A stretch of DNA of 64,000 bases from Hemerocallis citrina (GCA_017893485.1 CM030360.1:144344697-144408696); one strand, 5' to 3'. Shown: positions 1 to 12,147, counted from the stretch's first letter. Numbers and translations: made by a program. Notes: generated by a model from the letters alone, not told the origin.

Positions 1-1270
1 TTGTGAGAAAGTCAAGTTTGGAGTCCGAGCTGCCACTTGAGATGACCCCTACAACTCGTTACCTCCTTCAAACAACAATTACGAGTCTAGACTCTCCTCT
101 AGAGCTTCTCCCAAAACTCGCTTAACACATAGCAAGTTTGGAGTCCACCTATCCTCTAGAGCCGCCCCCAAATCTCGCCAACTCTAAGCAGCATGTTCGG
201 AGTCCACCTCCCCTCTAGAGTTTCTCCCACGGCTCGTCAACTCGAAGCAGCAAGTTCAGATTCCACCTCCCGTCTAGAGCTTCTCCCGTAACTTGCTAAC
301 TCCCAAATAGCAATCTTAGATTCCAATAGCTTTGCTAGGGCTACCCCTACAACTTGTCAACAAGGAAGAACTAAGTCCAGAGTCTAGCTTATCACTAGAG
401 CTACTCTTCCAACTTGTGGGACCATATCAATGAGCTGCAACACCAAGAGAGCAAGAGTGGAGGCAAAAATGCTTGGAAAATCCATATCAACCCTCCAGCA
501 TAGGCGCTTAGCCCATCAGGAGTAAAGCTCCTCTTCGTAGCTCATCAGGCGAAGTTACTTTTCTTAGCCCATCAGAGCGAAGCTCATCTTCATAGCTCCT
601 CGATGAAAAAGCTCCCCTTCACAGCTCCTGGGGGGCCAATCTCCCATTCGTAGGCAAAGCTTTTCTCCATAGCTCCTCGGTGGCAAAGCTCATCTTTATC
701 GCTCCTCGAGGTAAATCCCATCGTCCGAGCCCCTCTTAAACAACTCATTCACCCTATACAATAAGTCTAGTGCTCTGCTCGTCACCCGAGCGGTCCTCTT
801 CTTTCATGGCGAGTTCAGAGCTTAACTTACCCCTAAAGCTGCTCCTCAAACTCGTCTCCTGAACGGCTCTGTCCTAGAGCTCAGCGATACTCTTCATCTA
901 ACTCGCCTCTCGAATGGCTCTCTCCTAGAGCATGGCGATGCTCTTCATCTTGCTCGCCTCTCGAGCGGCCTTCTTCCACAGTCAGTTTGGAGCTCAACTC
1001 ATCTAGCAGTACTCTCTAAACTCACCTACCGAATGACTCTCCTTAAACCCCGATGATGCCCTTCATCCCGCTCGCCTCCTGAGTGGCTTGCTTCTTATAC
1101 AATGACTTTTGGAGCTCAACTCATCCATAGAGCTGCTCCTTAAAATTGCCTCCCGAACGGCTCTTCCCAAGAGTTTTAAGAAGCTCTTCTTCATGGCCTC
1201 TCCAGGGGCGGAACTCCTCTTTGTAGATCAGTGACGCCGAAGCTCTTCTCAACTTCATGGAAGCAAAGAT
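1..1270 (+). repeat. Decayed tandem repeat in the Tat-A 3' region
   Basis: Imperfect units of about 50-70 bp recur. The first half (to ~420) repeats a phrase built on 'GGAGTCCACCTCCCCTCTAG' and 'CAACTCGTC'. The second half (540-1200) repeats 'GCTCATCTTCATAGCTCCTC' and 'CTCGCCTCTCGAACGGCTCT'-like phrases. The units are too diverged for a fixed period. Position and vocabulary (GGAGTCCA, GCTCG, CTCCTC) match the cleaner 110-bp array 3' of pol in Tat-1 (34941-35463), which suggests an older version of the same kind of region. Nothing coding is seen. Confidence 0.6.
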
Positions 1271-1469
1271 ATTGCGGGCCTGTTTTAACCCTAAAAGTGG
1301 ATGATTCCTCAGCTGACTTCTGAAGAGGAATTGTAGATCTTTGAATCACCTTCGAAATGAGAGGTCACACTCCAATCGGATGTCTGTGGCACCGAAAAAG
1401 TTTGTTATACTACAGCTAGATGCAGATTTCTCCAGAAAGTACACCAATATAAATAGGTTGTGGTGAGAA

Positions 1470-1555
1470 CCTTCTACAAGCCAAGCACATAGCTTGGCGA
1501 TTGAGTCATTCACTTCCCAGCCCCAAGGTCGGGGGTTTAACCCCAAGCAATCCCC
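1470..1555 (+). other. tRNA-like module (A-box/B-box resemblance)
   Basis: The segment holds 'TAGCTTGGCGATTGAGTC' followed ~30 bases later by 'GGTCGGGGGTTTAACCCC', which resembles the A-box/B-box spacing of a tRNA-derived RNA polymerase III promoter. No acceptor stem or CCA context was found. It is probably a SINE head or tRNA relic inside the Tat-A untranslated region, not a functional tRNA. Confidence 0.3.
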
Positions 1556-2355
1556 ATGCTCGGTGCATTATTATTTTACATTAGAATAATTTCACATGGG
1601 CTGCACGTGCTGGAAAAATAAGGGTCAACGTTGATCGTAGACCTGGTCAATGACATTTGGCTTCACTGCAGCCTACCACGAGGGTTCAGGGGCAACTTCC
1701 AAGCAGGAGCACCACCGACTAGAACGAAGGAAATAATGGCCCATTTCTCCTCTCGATCCGCGACAAAAAAAAGACCGGGTCAACGGTCAATGGTCAACAC
1801 CATGTGGCTTCACCGCAACATGCCACAAGGGATCGAGGGCAACCAGAATGGACGCGTATGCCGTCCGATCTCCCCAAAATTTGTGTCAGATCGTGATCAA
1901 CGGCTGAGATTAATCAGGTAATTTCTTTTTGATTTAATTACTTCATTTAATTATTAAATAGAATTAATTATTTAAATTTTTTGAAAAGTAATTAAAAATT
2001 CAAAATAATTAATTAAAAATTTTGAAATAATTATTAATTCAAAAAATAATAAAATAATCTAAAAAAAGTAATTATAAATTTAGAATAATAAATTAAATAT
2101 TTGAAAATTATTATTAAAATCGGGAAATTGAATAAAAAATACAAAAAAATGATTAAAAATTGGAAAAAATTCAAAAAACTCTGGAAAAATCACAAAAGCT
2201 CTAGAAATTTCTTTAAATGAGTCTGGGTATTCTACAAACTAAGAATAGCATCATTACACCTCGAGCAAGATTTAAACAACCCCAAAAACTCAAAAAAGTT
2301 TTGTAAATCCTTAAAAACGACGAACTACTCCTCAAAGGCTGTGAAACTCAGTTTT

Positions 2356-2371
2356 CGGGAGTGAGGGCTTG
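2356..2371 (+). other. Polypurine tract of Tat-A
   Basis: A G/A-rich tract (GGGAGTGAGGG) directly precedes the TGATATGGG start of the LTR. It is the expected primer for plus-strand synthesis and matches the GGAGTGGGGGG tract before the Tat-1 3' LTR. Confidence 0.6.
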
Positions 2372-2494
2372 TGATATGGGTAAAAATAGAACTAAATCAG
2401 GACCGTTCAAATTGGGCATGAATCTTAAAGCGTTTAGAGGTAAAATAATAAATTTGACTTAAAACGGGGCTGTAAACGGGAATTGGGCCTCTTT
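2372..2494 (+). mobile_element. Tat-A 3' LTR, first part (U3), split by the hAT element
   Basis: It begins TGATATGGGTAAAAATAGAA and aligns for ~120 bases with the start of the Tat-1 LTRs at 25543 and 41609. The alignment stops at GCCTCTTT, where the hAT element begins. The LTR resumes at 46917 after the duplicated GCCTCTTT with 'CAAGCCCAATGACCC'. Confidence 0.8.
2487..2494. repeat. 8-bp target-site duplication of the hAT element (left)
   Basis: GCCTCTTT here is identical to 46917-46924. An 8-bp duplication is characteristic of hAT insertion. Confidence 0.9.
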
Positions 2495-2959
2495 TAGTAA
2501 TGGCAATCATATCCACCGGGCCAGGTCGGGCCCAACCCATTCAGGTTTGACCTGGTTTTAGGCGGGTTCGGGTCAGGTTGGGAAATGAAAAAACCGACTC
2601 GGTCGACCCGTAAACACATTCGGGTTGAAACGGGTCAGGCTAGGCGGGTCGATGGGTTGGCCTATTATTTTCCCTCTCTTTTAATATAAAAAAATAAATA
2701 AAAATTGTACAACAAGTATAAAGAATAGGAATTAAACAAAATTGTATAAATTGTTCATTTCAACTTCTATGAAATTTTTACAAGTATTTTTACATACAAA
2801 TATTGTTTAAAAATATACAAATTCCTTCAGTTACATGTTTATGAGGACAATCTAGAGTTCAAGATAGCCTAGAGTTAGATTGAAGAGAGGGCATTGGACT
2901 ACTGTCATGCACCTCTACTTAACCTAAACCTAGGATCTTATCACCCTAAATTTTCTAAT

Positions 2960-3557
2960 CTGGTTGTTGGACTTCAGGCGAGTTGCTTCCACTTGTTGAT
3001 GTAGATGCCACTTTTCCTTGAATCCCGTCTTCAGCCTTCATTCAATCTTCAGTGCACACGAGCATCACCAACGAATCTGACATCGATTCCTGTAATCTGT
3101 TAGAACTCTGCCACTTGTAGAAAAATTACTTTCTGAAGCAACTGTGGAGACATGAGGAGTTAGTAGATCTTTAGCCATATGTGAAAGAATAGGAAAAAGA
3201 TTTTAATGTTCTTTCCACCATTGTAGCACTTCAATCTTAGTGCTAGAACTCTCACTATCTTGTTGATTATACCAATTTAATTCATTAGGTGCATTAGTCC
3301 TAGGTTTTTTGATTGAATACGAGCAACTAAATTAGCAGTGACATCTTCTAATGTACTCTTACCCTTATCTTTAGAAGTATAAGAAAAAGAAGTAACTATA
3401 CTAGTCGTACTACTAGATGAAATAGTTCTTTCATAATAATCATACAAGTTATTCATTATCGATTCAAAGCTAGCATAAGTTTATTACAATCATATTCGGA
3501 ATCATCTCCAAGTAAAGTAAAAAACATTTCAATCAAACTTCTCATACCCACTAATTT
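2960..3557 (-). pseudogene. hAT transposase, C-terminal part (dimerisation domain), degenerate
   Basis: The minus strand encodes fragments typical of the hAT C-terminal dimerisation domain: 'MRSLIEMFFTLLGDDSEYD' next to the break at 3557, then a serine-rich linker, 'LLMSPQLL' and 'RNRCQI' in shifted frames. The usual order in the family is catalytic RNase H-like fold followed by this dimerisation region at the extreme C-terminus. The frame is broken by several stops and shifts. The missing middle and N-terminus lie 41 kb away at 44539-46038. With the nested DNA removed, the coding sequence continues directly across the duplicated GATAT. The region between 2495 and 2960 is non-coding 3' sequence rich in CGGGTC. 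Confidence 0.75.
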
Positions 3558-3562
3558 GATAT
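3558..3562. repeat. Target-site duplication GATAT of LTR-B (left)
   Basis: GATAT precedes the LTR start TGTAATGCCCC and recurs at 44534-44538 directly after TTTTACA. Confidence 0.85.
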
Positions 3563-5515
3563 TGTAATGCCCCGATTTCCACGTAACTGGGAAACCGTGA
3601 CACATGCCAAGATCTTTTCTTCAATTAGTCACGATACAGAAAAACTGGAAAAATTTAAAACACTTTTCTTGCCATCAGAGTTATTACACAATAATTACAA
3701 ATATTAATTTGTAATATCAAACTGTAACGCCTGCCCCTTTTTTTTTCCTTTTTGACTCTAAAATCAAATCTTTCAATTTCTATATCACTTTAAACATAAA
3801 CTAAGACAGTTATATTTCAAGGAAAATTTCGGCAGAGTTTCCTCTGAATTTTCTGCCCCGAAACACAAAAAGCTTACGAAATTCTGCTCTAAATTCCGTA
3901 GCTCACATCACAGGCAATAATATCATGGGCTCCCCAGGCCAAAATGAGCAGAATCACACAGGCAATATAAATCATGCTCTGGGGGCCAAACTTATAACAG
4001 GATATCAATTATCAATTAAAAACCATAAATTCCTTTGAAAACGTAGTAAAGTTTTCGTAAATAAATTATAAAAACCTACCACAGGGTCCGGTACTCCACA
4101 ACGAGATGGGTACGGGTCAAAAACATATCATGCCACTCTACACTATACTCATCATCATCATCCACATACTTATACATCAAAAATACAATTTAAATCATAA
4201 ATTTCACTATTCACATAATGAAACCTTAAACAACAAATTATAAATTAAAGCTCCACTCCACAGATTCATGAATCTACACCTCACCTCTGCACTGCTGAGG
4301 ACCTGTAACAGTAGGGGACCTAGGGTAGTCCAGGGACTCCCTAACCCCCAAACACTAAGGGGTTAGACATTTCTGGTGTGAGTATAATTTACTAAACAAG
4401 CAAATAAATTAAACTTTATAAGTAAAAACAAAACGAACTTATAAATACCAAGATAATCAAATCTTACTTGACATCTGAACATGTAAACATCATAAATGGG
4501 ATTTCACATCAATTACTCTCTGAGTCATCACCTGTATGCATATCCATACCCGCTCATGACGTGCTTATCCTTAGTTACCATTTTCATAACCACTCTTATA
4601 ATACAGATATTGATTTTTATTGCATTATATCACATATCACATCATAAACATATGCATTCATTCTCATACTGCCACATTCATTCATTTCCTACCTTACATC
4701 TCATTGCACATTACCATTTACATGCATTTCATCACAATATACTCCATATCCCAACCATAATTTGGGCAATAACATATCACACCCCAAAGCCGATAGCTTG
4801 GGTGATGATCACCGCACCCCAAGCCAAACTTGGTTAATATCACATCACATCCCAAGCCCATAGCTTGGTTATTAATTTACTTCAACTATCACACTCGCAA
4901 TTCATCTCGAATGGAAAAGACACGTGTACATATAATTGATGTGCCAGTGTATGTTATGACTTAACTCTAATGCAAGATTACCAATACAATGATGCTCTTA
5001 TTTTAATGCAAGCAAGTCTCCGGAACAGTATGCATCCCATACTACATACGCCCAATCTCAAGCCGTTTCTCCATATATAGGGATTTGAACCCACGTTATG
5101 AATTCTATTTTGTACACAACCTGTTCCCGACAATACAACATGACTGATGAGGTTGCAGACGTGGTCAAGTCCCACCAATGCAGTACGCTCGTGGTGTTTA
5201 TGTTTGCCACTACTACCCGACGCACCGGACCTCACTCAAAAACCAGACGAACACAGGGTCTTCCGAGCACAGGATAGCACGAAGCCTTCCCTGTGTCACC
5301 CATAACTCATAGACCGTGATCTATGGCCAGTTCGCTCTCCCTGGCATAGAACGTGATGGAATTTTCGGGGTCCATCCCCTAGTTCCGACAGACCGTTCTT
5401 ATCATGGCACATTCAGGAATTAACAATCAAGATACGCAACCCATGCTCCCAACTCGTGAGAAGACACTGTACGCATCCCTTTGACGGGAAGGTACAACCC
5501 AATAACACCGCCTAG
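3563..5515 (-). mobile_element. LTR-B (solo LTR), segment 1
   Basis: It starts TGTAATGCCCCGATTTCC, a variant of the TGTAACGCCCCGAATCCC end of the chromovirus LTRs elsewhere in the window, so the LTR is read on the minus strand. It carries the block 'TATGCATCCCATACTACATA' (about 5028), also present in those LTRs. The 4496-4837 ORF is low-complexity (CATATCAC repeats) and is not treated as a gene. The CACTA element interrupts it after TAG at 5513-5515. No internal retrotransposon sequence is recognised in any of the three LTR-B segments. Confidence 0.7.
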
Positions 5516-6190
5516 CACTACATGAAAAATCCTTTTCCGCAACGCCAAATGTCGTTGCTAAAACTCGTTTGTCCTTGCGAAAAATATTTTTGGCAACGAC
5601 ATTTTTCGTTGCAAGGTCGTTGCGCGTCCGGGCGTCGCTAAAGATTTTGACCACGACTTGCTGTCGTTGCCAAACATAGATTGTTTCGCAAAGACATTGC
5701 CGTTGCAATATATATTGTCGTTGCCATACCTAATTCCACCCGTGCTATGGTATAAAATCAATCGCAACAACCTTTGTCGTTGCCAAACATACTTCTTATA
5801 TTTGGCAACGACTCATGTCGTTGCTAAAGATACTTCATATAACATCAATTGTAACAACCTTTGTCGTTGCCAAACATACTTCATATATTTGGCAACGACT
5901 AATGTCGTTGCTAAAGATACTTCATATAAAATCAATCGCAACAACATTTGTCGTTGCCAAACAAACTTCATATATTTGGCAACGACTCATGTCGTTGCTA
6001 AATATATATTTTTCGCAATGAATGATTGTCGTTGCCTTACATTATGCATTTTGGCAACGACTACTGTCGTTGCCTTACATTATGCTTTGCAATACTTGTA
6101 TTTTGGTAACAACGTCGTTGCTAAAGCTACCAATTGTCATTGCGAAAGTTTAATTCTTTTCGAGACAAATTATATATTGTCGTTGCATCA
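5516..6190. repeat. CACTA left subterminal repeats, including an 87-bp tandem array
   Basis: The motif GGCAACGAC and its reverse complement GTCGTTGCC occur many times. Between about 5773 and 6030 an 87-bp unit is repeated (starts of TTTGTCGTTGCC at 5773, 5860 and 5947), each containing an inverted pair of the motif. In CACTA elements such subterminal motifs are the known binding sites for the element-encoded DNA-binding protein. The ORFs here (5658-6206, 5815-6021) are products of the repeat, not genes. Confidence 0.8.
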
Positions 6191-6800
6191 GCCCTATCCA
6201 AACTAGCATACACTTCAAAAACATTAAAAACCTACATCATTCCAAAAACTATAATATTAACCTCGTCCAACATATTACATTTATGTCACATATAAGAAGC
6301 AATGCCCAAAATATTACAACCATCAACTTCTCAAAAAGATATCTAAGTATCTCATAATCATTTCCATTATGCATAATAAGCTTAACCATGTTTTCTAATA
6401 TTTTCTTGACATCTAAACATTGCAACAAAATTGGATGCAAGATTGAAAGAACTGAATCAACTTAGAACAAAAGAATATTTTGGGATGAATATTCTCAAAA
6501 AATACAAGTAGCAAAAAAGTGGGGTTGATGTTGGAGAGTTAATAACCTAAACCAACAGCTAACTCATATAAGATATAACTAAATCATACACTGTCAAAAT
6601 ATGATACAAAAATATATGCTCCCGGACCAATGGCTTCATTCCCTAATTCTCCAAATGCAGTTCCTTCTCGTGGTACCTACATATTTGAAATAATGATTAG
6701 TCCAGCAGTATACAATGAAACTATGAAAGATTGCCAAAACTATTGGAACTTGTATGCACAAAACAATACAGCATAATTGTGCCACTAAAATTAATAGTAC

Positions 6801-7149
6801 CTTGATCATTCGAGGAATTTCATGCACCTCTATTTGTAAGTTGTGTCAACAATTCTTGTTTCATTGCATCCATTGCACGCTGCATATCTTCCTTTTGTTG
6901 TTCAATTTGTCTTGTTGTTCTTTCTTGAGTTTCTTGCAACTCCTTTATCATTTTCTGCTGCTCTTCAATCTTCTTTTGTTGCTCATTGACCAAGTTTTGT
7001 TGCTCAAGTTGCTGTCTTCCTTTACAATAACCTTTTAATGCAGTCTCCTTGCCACAAAAATACCCTGATCTAGGCTTCAAAACATCTGGAAGGATCTCCT
7101 CTTGAGTCATTGAATCACCATGTGCAGCAACTGCCACTTTAAGTTGCTC
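6801..7149 (-). pseudogene. CACTA transposase-like C-terminal exon (Ptta/En/Spm type), degenerate
   Basis: On the minus strand an AG acceptor at 7150 opens an exon reading 'EQLKVAVAAHGDSMTQEEIL', then 'LKPRSGYFCGKETALKGYCK', then a glutamine/lysine-rich coiled coil to about residue 105. The 'RSGYxxGxG'-like segment followed by a Q-rich coiled coil is typical of the C-terminus of the plant Ptta/En/Spm transposase family (Pfam Transposase_24). An in-frame TGA occurs before the likely GT donor near 6800. The upstream catalytic or DNA-binding exons were not found, so this is a remnant. The coiled coil could mediate oligomerisation. Confidence 0.5.
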
Positions 7150-7915
7150 CTAATTAATTAACAATAACAAAAAATAAAATTTACCATGAAGCATCTTACA
7201 AAAATATCTTACAAAAATATCATCTGCACTTGGTTGTTGTCACCTTCATATTTAAATTAAAGAAACTGATTAAACAAATTAAATATCATCTGCACTTACA
7301 TGAAAAGATCACAATTCACACTTTATGACTGAGAAATGCTAAGAAGTAAGAACCATAGGTTTTAAATCATCTATACTGAATGTTAGAGACTAAAATTCAG
7401 TAGAGATGATAATTAACTAATCCAAATGGAGTTTTAAAAAAATCAAATTTCAATGATTCCTCTTCACTATCTGCAATCTAGCCACACTCAGTGAATCCCT
7501 CCAGCCACACTCAGTGAATCCCTCCAGATGTTTTTATATGCAACATCCATGTTGTGGAATAGATAACTATGCTATTATTTCCACTACTTCAGAGATGTTA
7601 TACCTGAGATCATGATTCTAAAGTGGATTACAGCCCATCATATATTGGTAATATCAGACATATGTCGGGTGTATCTTTAGGCAAAATCCCAACCGATACA
7701 GCAAGTGTGTCTTGGTAAAACCATGTTAGTCATCATATGGAATAACTTAATTCCTCTTACAGGGATTTTACTGTGATGCTTACTATGATGACCTGACTTT
7801 GAATGAGGATCGCCGTACAAGACAAAGGTCTATAAAAGATGATAACTTTTAGTGATGCCAACTTTTTACAATATTTTTAAAACTTGCACATAAATGTAGG
7901 GATAAATAAACTTAC
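7150..7915. other. CACTA intergenic sequence
   Basis: A/T-rich, no convincing reading frame. There is a short direct duplication of 'CCACACTCAGTGAATCCCTC' at 7480-7520. The ARIA exon expected after 7916 was not found here, so the captured gene fragment appears to stop. Confidence 0.5.
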
Positions 7916-8513
7916 TGCTTCAAAATGAATTGTTTCATCCTCAGACTGCAGCATGAGAATCAGAGTGGGAAGAGCATTACACTCCACTATCTACAAAAAG
8001 AAGAAAACATAAATAAACACAGTAACTATATTAATACCGACTTCTAACAAAAATGTAAAACTTCTAAAAGGGCAGCTGCTCACTTTGGTTTTGTTTTCGT
8101 CATTTTTAAATGCCAGAGTCCTTAAAGCACCTGCAGCTGCTCTCTGTACCTTAAGATTAGTAAATTCGAGCAGTTTAACAAGAGGTGGAACCCCATCTTC
8201 TATCCTGAATTTAATAGAAAAGAGGAAACCATATCACTGTCAGATATCAATCCAAACAACTAAAACATGCAGCATATATAAAAGCAAAAAAAGATAACCT
8301 GATGTAATTTTTTATGTTATTGTTCTCATGGGCAAGGTTGGTTAATGCATCAGCTGCTCTTCTTACTGCATTAATAGCTGCTCGGGACTTAGAACCTTTC
8401 TCGTGCCTTTTTAAGAGACCAACAAGAAAAGGCAAAGCACCAGTATCAACTATGAGTTGTTGGTGTTCAGGCTGTTCAAGCACAACCAAATGATGACTAT
8501 TAGCAGTTGAAAC
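7916..8513 (-). pseudogene. Captured fragment of an ARIA-like ARM-repeat protein gene (three exons)
   Basis: Three minus-strand exons with AG/GT boundaries are visible: 8513-8299, 8204-8084 and 7990-7916 (215, 121 and 75 nt). They encode 'EQPEHQQLIVDTGALPFLVG' and 'RRAADALTNLAHENNNIK', then 'VPPLVKLLEFTNLKVQRAAA' and 'LRTLAFKNDENK', then 'VECNALPTLILMLQSEDETI'. This is consecutive armadillo-repeat sequence of plant ARIA/ABAP1-type proteins (ARM repeats plus a C-terminal BTB domain; ARIA binds the transcription factor ABF2 in ABA signalling). Exon phases fit the known protein order. The N-terminal repeats, later repeats and BTB domain are absent. The position inside the CACTA ends points to transduplication. 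A role as a chimeric transcript is possible but not shown. Confidence 0.85.
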
Positions 8514-9252
<739 letters not shown>

Positions 9253-9257
9253 GTTTG
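9253..9257. repeat. Target-site duplication GTTTG of the chromovirus (left)
   Basis: GTTTG here and at 20187-20191, directly after ...ATTACA. Confidence 0.9.
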
Positions 9258-10519
9258 TGTAACGCCCCGAATCCCAAATCACTGAATTCGAGATGTTCTA
9301 CAGGATCTTTTCACTTTCTTCACTACAATTTTACAAGGAAATTCAAACTTTTCTTTTTACATCAGAGTTTACATCATATTACATTTACATTTGCACAGCG
9401 GAAGTAAAATGTACAATATTAAACGAATGTACAACAACATGGTAAGATCTTTATGCATCCATTCCTCTTTAAACATGCAATTTATCCTGCATACAAAACT
9501 GTGGGTACGTCAGTTTATTCAACCGACGATAATTATACATGGCCATCCTCTCTATGCCAGAAACAGTATAACGATTCTCATTTCTTAACAGATCACAAAC
9601 TTGTTCACATATCAAAATAAAAGAAAAAAGGAAAATCTTAATAATGTCGTGTTGTGATTGTGCACTTAATCCTTAATGCAATTATTTAATTTACATGACA
9701 CTAATGCGCACTTGTTCGGATTTCTATGCATCCCATACTACATAGGTCCGAGGGCAAGCCTCTTAATCGTTCTTCATTTTTGTAGGGTTCAATCCCTCGC
9801 CATGATTTACTCTACTTCTGTAATTACGGTGAGTGTCCTAAATGGTCTATGAGTACAAGCTCGTGCACTGGACCCTGAAGGGGAACCCCACGCCATGTCT
9901 TGACTCATCAAGCATGCATTCTGTGGCAATTCAAGCCTCCTCCCTGAACACGATCCTCTTGCAGTCACCAAACATCCCACAAGCGTGACTAGAGTCCGAT
10001 CATTCTGAGTTGCGCCCGCGCCATGTCTTGACTCATCAAGCATGCATTCTGCGATTCGCACACCCGCACCGTAAACTCTAGTTCTCATACTTATGTTTTT
10101 CTCTCACTTTCATCACCTCTTCACTATGCACTACAATTATTAGAATCATGAATAAAAATCAAAGCTCTAGAGTTAGCCTCTCCACCAAACCGGACTTATC
10201 ATTTCATTTATACATGACCAACCTTGGTCTTCTTTTCAATATCATTTCATTTCACTGCCGGGGGAGACTTAGCTACTCTTTTGTTCAATTTCCAATTCAC
10301 AATTTCCAATTGAGCACTCTCAGCTCATAATTCATTTTAGAGTCTCACAGACTTTCCTATCATGATCTTAGCCTTTCATGTTCATTTAATTCTCAATTCA
10401 CATCTATGATTCATTTTACATAAATCCATACAGCCATAAAAAGAGTTCATTGACATCAATCATAAAGTTCACAACTTTCAGCAATAATCAAAATTGGAAT
10501 CTCAGACATATCAAAATCC

Positions 10520-11295
10520 ACTCTGTACAGTCGACTTGGAAGGACACCAGTCGACTCATACAGTCAATACAAGTTCATCATAAATACTCGAGAGAGTCGA
10601 CTGCTGCACACGGCCAGTCGGCTGTCCCGCAACTTTTCATGTTCACAATGTTATCCACATGACAGTCGACTGTTCATCCATCAGTCGTCTGTCCTGGGAT
10701 TCTTAAATAGCACATTTCTATGTTCAGCTCAGTCGACTTGCTACACGCACTAAGTCGACTGGACAGTTTCAGAATTCAAAATCCGAAATTATCTTTCCAA
10801 CCGTTCTCACATGCACTTTCATCACAGCATACACACATTCATATTTCATAAACACCACACTTCTTACTTGTTCAGTAACATCGTAGCATGGAATTTCAAG
10901 TTACTAATATTGTCTCTTCTTTAAGGAAAATACTTTAAACATGCATTTACACTTATTCATAACTTTCTTACGAAGATGAAGATATAAATCTCAAATCATT
11001 ACACTAGGTCAACATAATGGAATATCTCATTTCATGGAATTGCCGAATAATCATAATTAAATCAATGCACCAGTCGGCTGAACACATTGTCAGTCGACTG
11101 CACCGACCGTTCTTAGTTTTGTTAATCATCGCTAGTTCTTTTCATCCATTCACCTTCCCTCCATCATATGTAACATGGGGAAAATATGAACTTAGTAATC
11201 GTACTATTACGTCTGTTTTGCATATATGTTTATTATCACATCATGAAAATAATTGTCTCGTACCAGTCGACTCATCCATGTGACAGTCGACTGTA
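10520..11295. promoter_or_regulatory. Cluster of CAGTCGACTG palindromes in the LTR
   Basis: About twelve sites match CAGTCGACTG or a one-base variant (CAGTCGGCTG, CAGTCGTCTG, CAGTCGACTT), e.g. near 10529, 10549, 10596, 10614, 10661, 10680, 10730, 10752, 11070, 11090, 11263 and 11284. They are often paired 10-25 bp apart. They lie upstream of the minus-strand TATA box at 11629-11636 only if transcription loops through the LTR; relative to that promoter they are downstream, in the R/U5-side of the minus-oriented LTR. The same cluster is in the LTRs at 17345 and 26885. The function is unknown. Binding sites or hairpin-forming sequence are possible. Confidence 0.55.
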
Positions 11296-11628
11296 CCGAC
11301 CCTTTCGTTCTTATTATCAACAGCATGCTCAGGCAATTTCTAATACATTAAATTTACTTCTCATAACATGGTAGCAATTATAATAATCATGGTATAACTC
11401 CTACATTAGAAGTCCTGAGAAACACCCACCTTATTTGACGAGATAATCGAAATCCAGCAAAAGTTCCTTAATGTAGTGAACGACTTCTCGCTCTTTGCTC
11501 CTTTGCTCCACACCGAACCCTTCAGAATACTACTCGGCCTCCTACAGAAAAGTACCCACACACAACTCACAAAATACCTCTCTTATAATAATAATCTTAG
11601 TGTAAAAGAGATAGGGAATGAGAGGGGG

Positions 11629-11636
11629 TATTTATA
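11629..11636 (-). promoter_or_regulatory. TATA box of the chromovirus 3' LTR
   Basis: The minus strand reads TATAAATA followed by CCCCCTCTCATTCCC, a typical TATA box plus pyrimidine-rich start region. It lies about 470 bp into the minus-oriented LTR. Confidence 0.7.
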
Positions 11637-12107
11637 CTAGAAAATAAGTGAAATGGAGGGCTAGGATTTAGTAGATGGTTATAGGATCAAGGGTAGGATG
11701 CACCAGGGGGTTGAAATAACTACCCACACTTCTACACAACTACCCATGATTCACACCACTACTCCACCCAAAGTCGGCCAAGAAGGAGTGCCCAATGCAC
11801 GTGTATGCGAAATGCACGTGCATGCACAAACCACACTAATAAAACTTGTACACTCATGACAAGTCTTATATATAAAAAAAATGTTACACAAAACAAGTTG
11901 TAAAAAAAGATTAAACCATGGGCTTAAATTAGTTTGGGCCAAAATAATTATTTTAAACAAACTAACATTGGGCTTTAGGGAAAATACTTTATAGAAAACA
12001 ATACTCTTTAATCATCATGTTGAGAAATAATAGTCAACATGCTACACATGCATACCATATGTGAAAATAAATAATCTTTCATATATTTGAAAAATCAGGG
12101 TATTACA

Positions 12108-12126
12108 TCACTCCCTCCTTAGAATA
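12108..12126 (-). other. Polypurine tract of the chromovirus
   Basis: The minus strand reads CTAAGGAGGGAGTGA directly before the TGTAATACCC start of the 3' LTR. Confidence 0.75.
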
Positions 12127-12147
12127 GTTCCGTCCCCGGAACTACAG

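Larger units (their letters stand above)
1..2371 (+). mobile_element. Tat-A: 3' internal region of a Tat-lineage Ty3/gypsy element (5' part outside window)
   Basis: This stretch has no credible long reading frame. It ends in a purine-rich tract directly followed by an LTR start TGATATGGG at 2372. The last ~40 bases share the phrase AACTACTCCTCAAAGGCTG and a GGAGTG-rich tract with the end of the Tat-1 internal region near 41550-41608. The A/T-rich AATTAAAAATT tract at 1920-2220 also resembles 41190-41300. It is therefore read as the untranslated region between pol and the 3' LTR of a related Tat element whose coding part lies left of the window. The ORF at 1631-1921 is made of two diverged copies of one ~140-bp repeat (the 'TGGCTTCAC' phrase recurs) and is not considered a gene. 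Confidence 0.7.
9258..12107 (-). repeat. Chromovirus 3' LTR (2850 bp)
   Basis: It runs from TGTAACGCCCCGAATCCC to ATTTTTGAAATATATGAAAG-type sequence when read in reverse, and ends TATTACA at 12107. Compared with 17345-20186 it lacks a short duplicated ACAATTTCCAATTC and has an extra ~19 bp around 11273-11291. It holds the TATA box (11629-11636) and the GTCGAC motif cluster. Small ORFs within (9391, 9807, 10148, 11017) recur in each LTR copy and carry no recognised domain. Confidence 0.92.

Noticed and set aside
1631..1921. 96-codon ORF
   Set aside because: Composed of two diverged copies of one repeat in the Tat-A untranslated region.
4496..4837. 113-codon ORF rich in His/Tyr/Ile
   Set aside because: Low-complexity CATATCAC/CATTC sequence within LTR-B with no domain or start context.
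7916..8513. A functional host ARIA gene at this locus
   Set aside because: Only three internal exons are present inside CACTA ends; the rest of the ARM repeats and the BTB domain are absent on either side.
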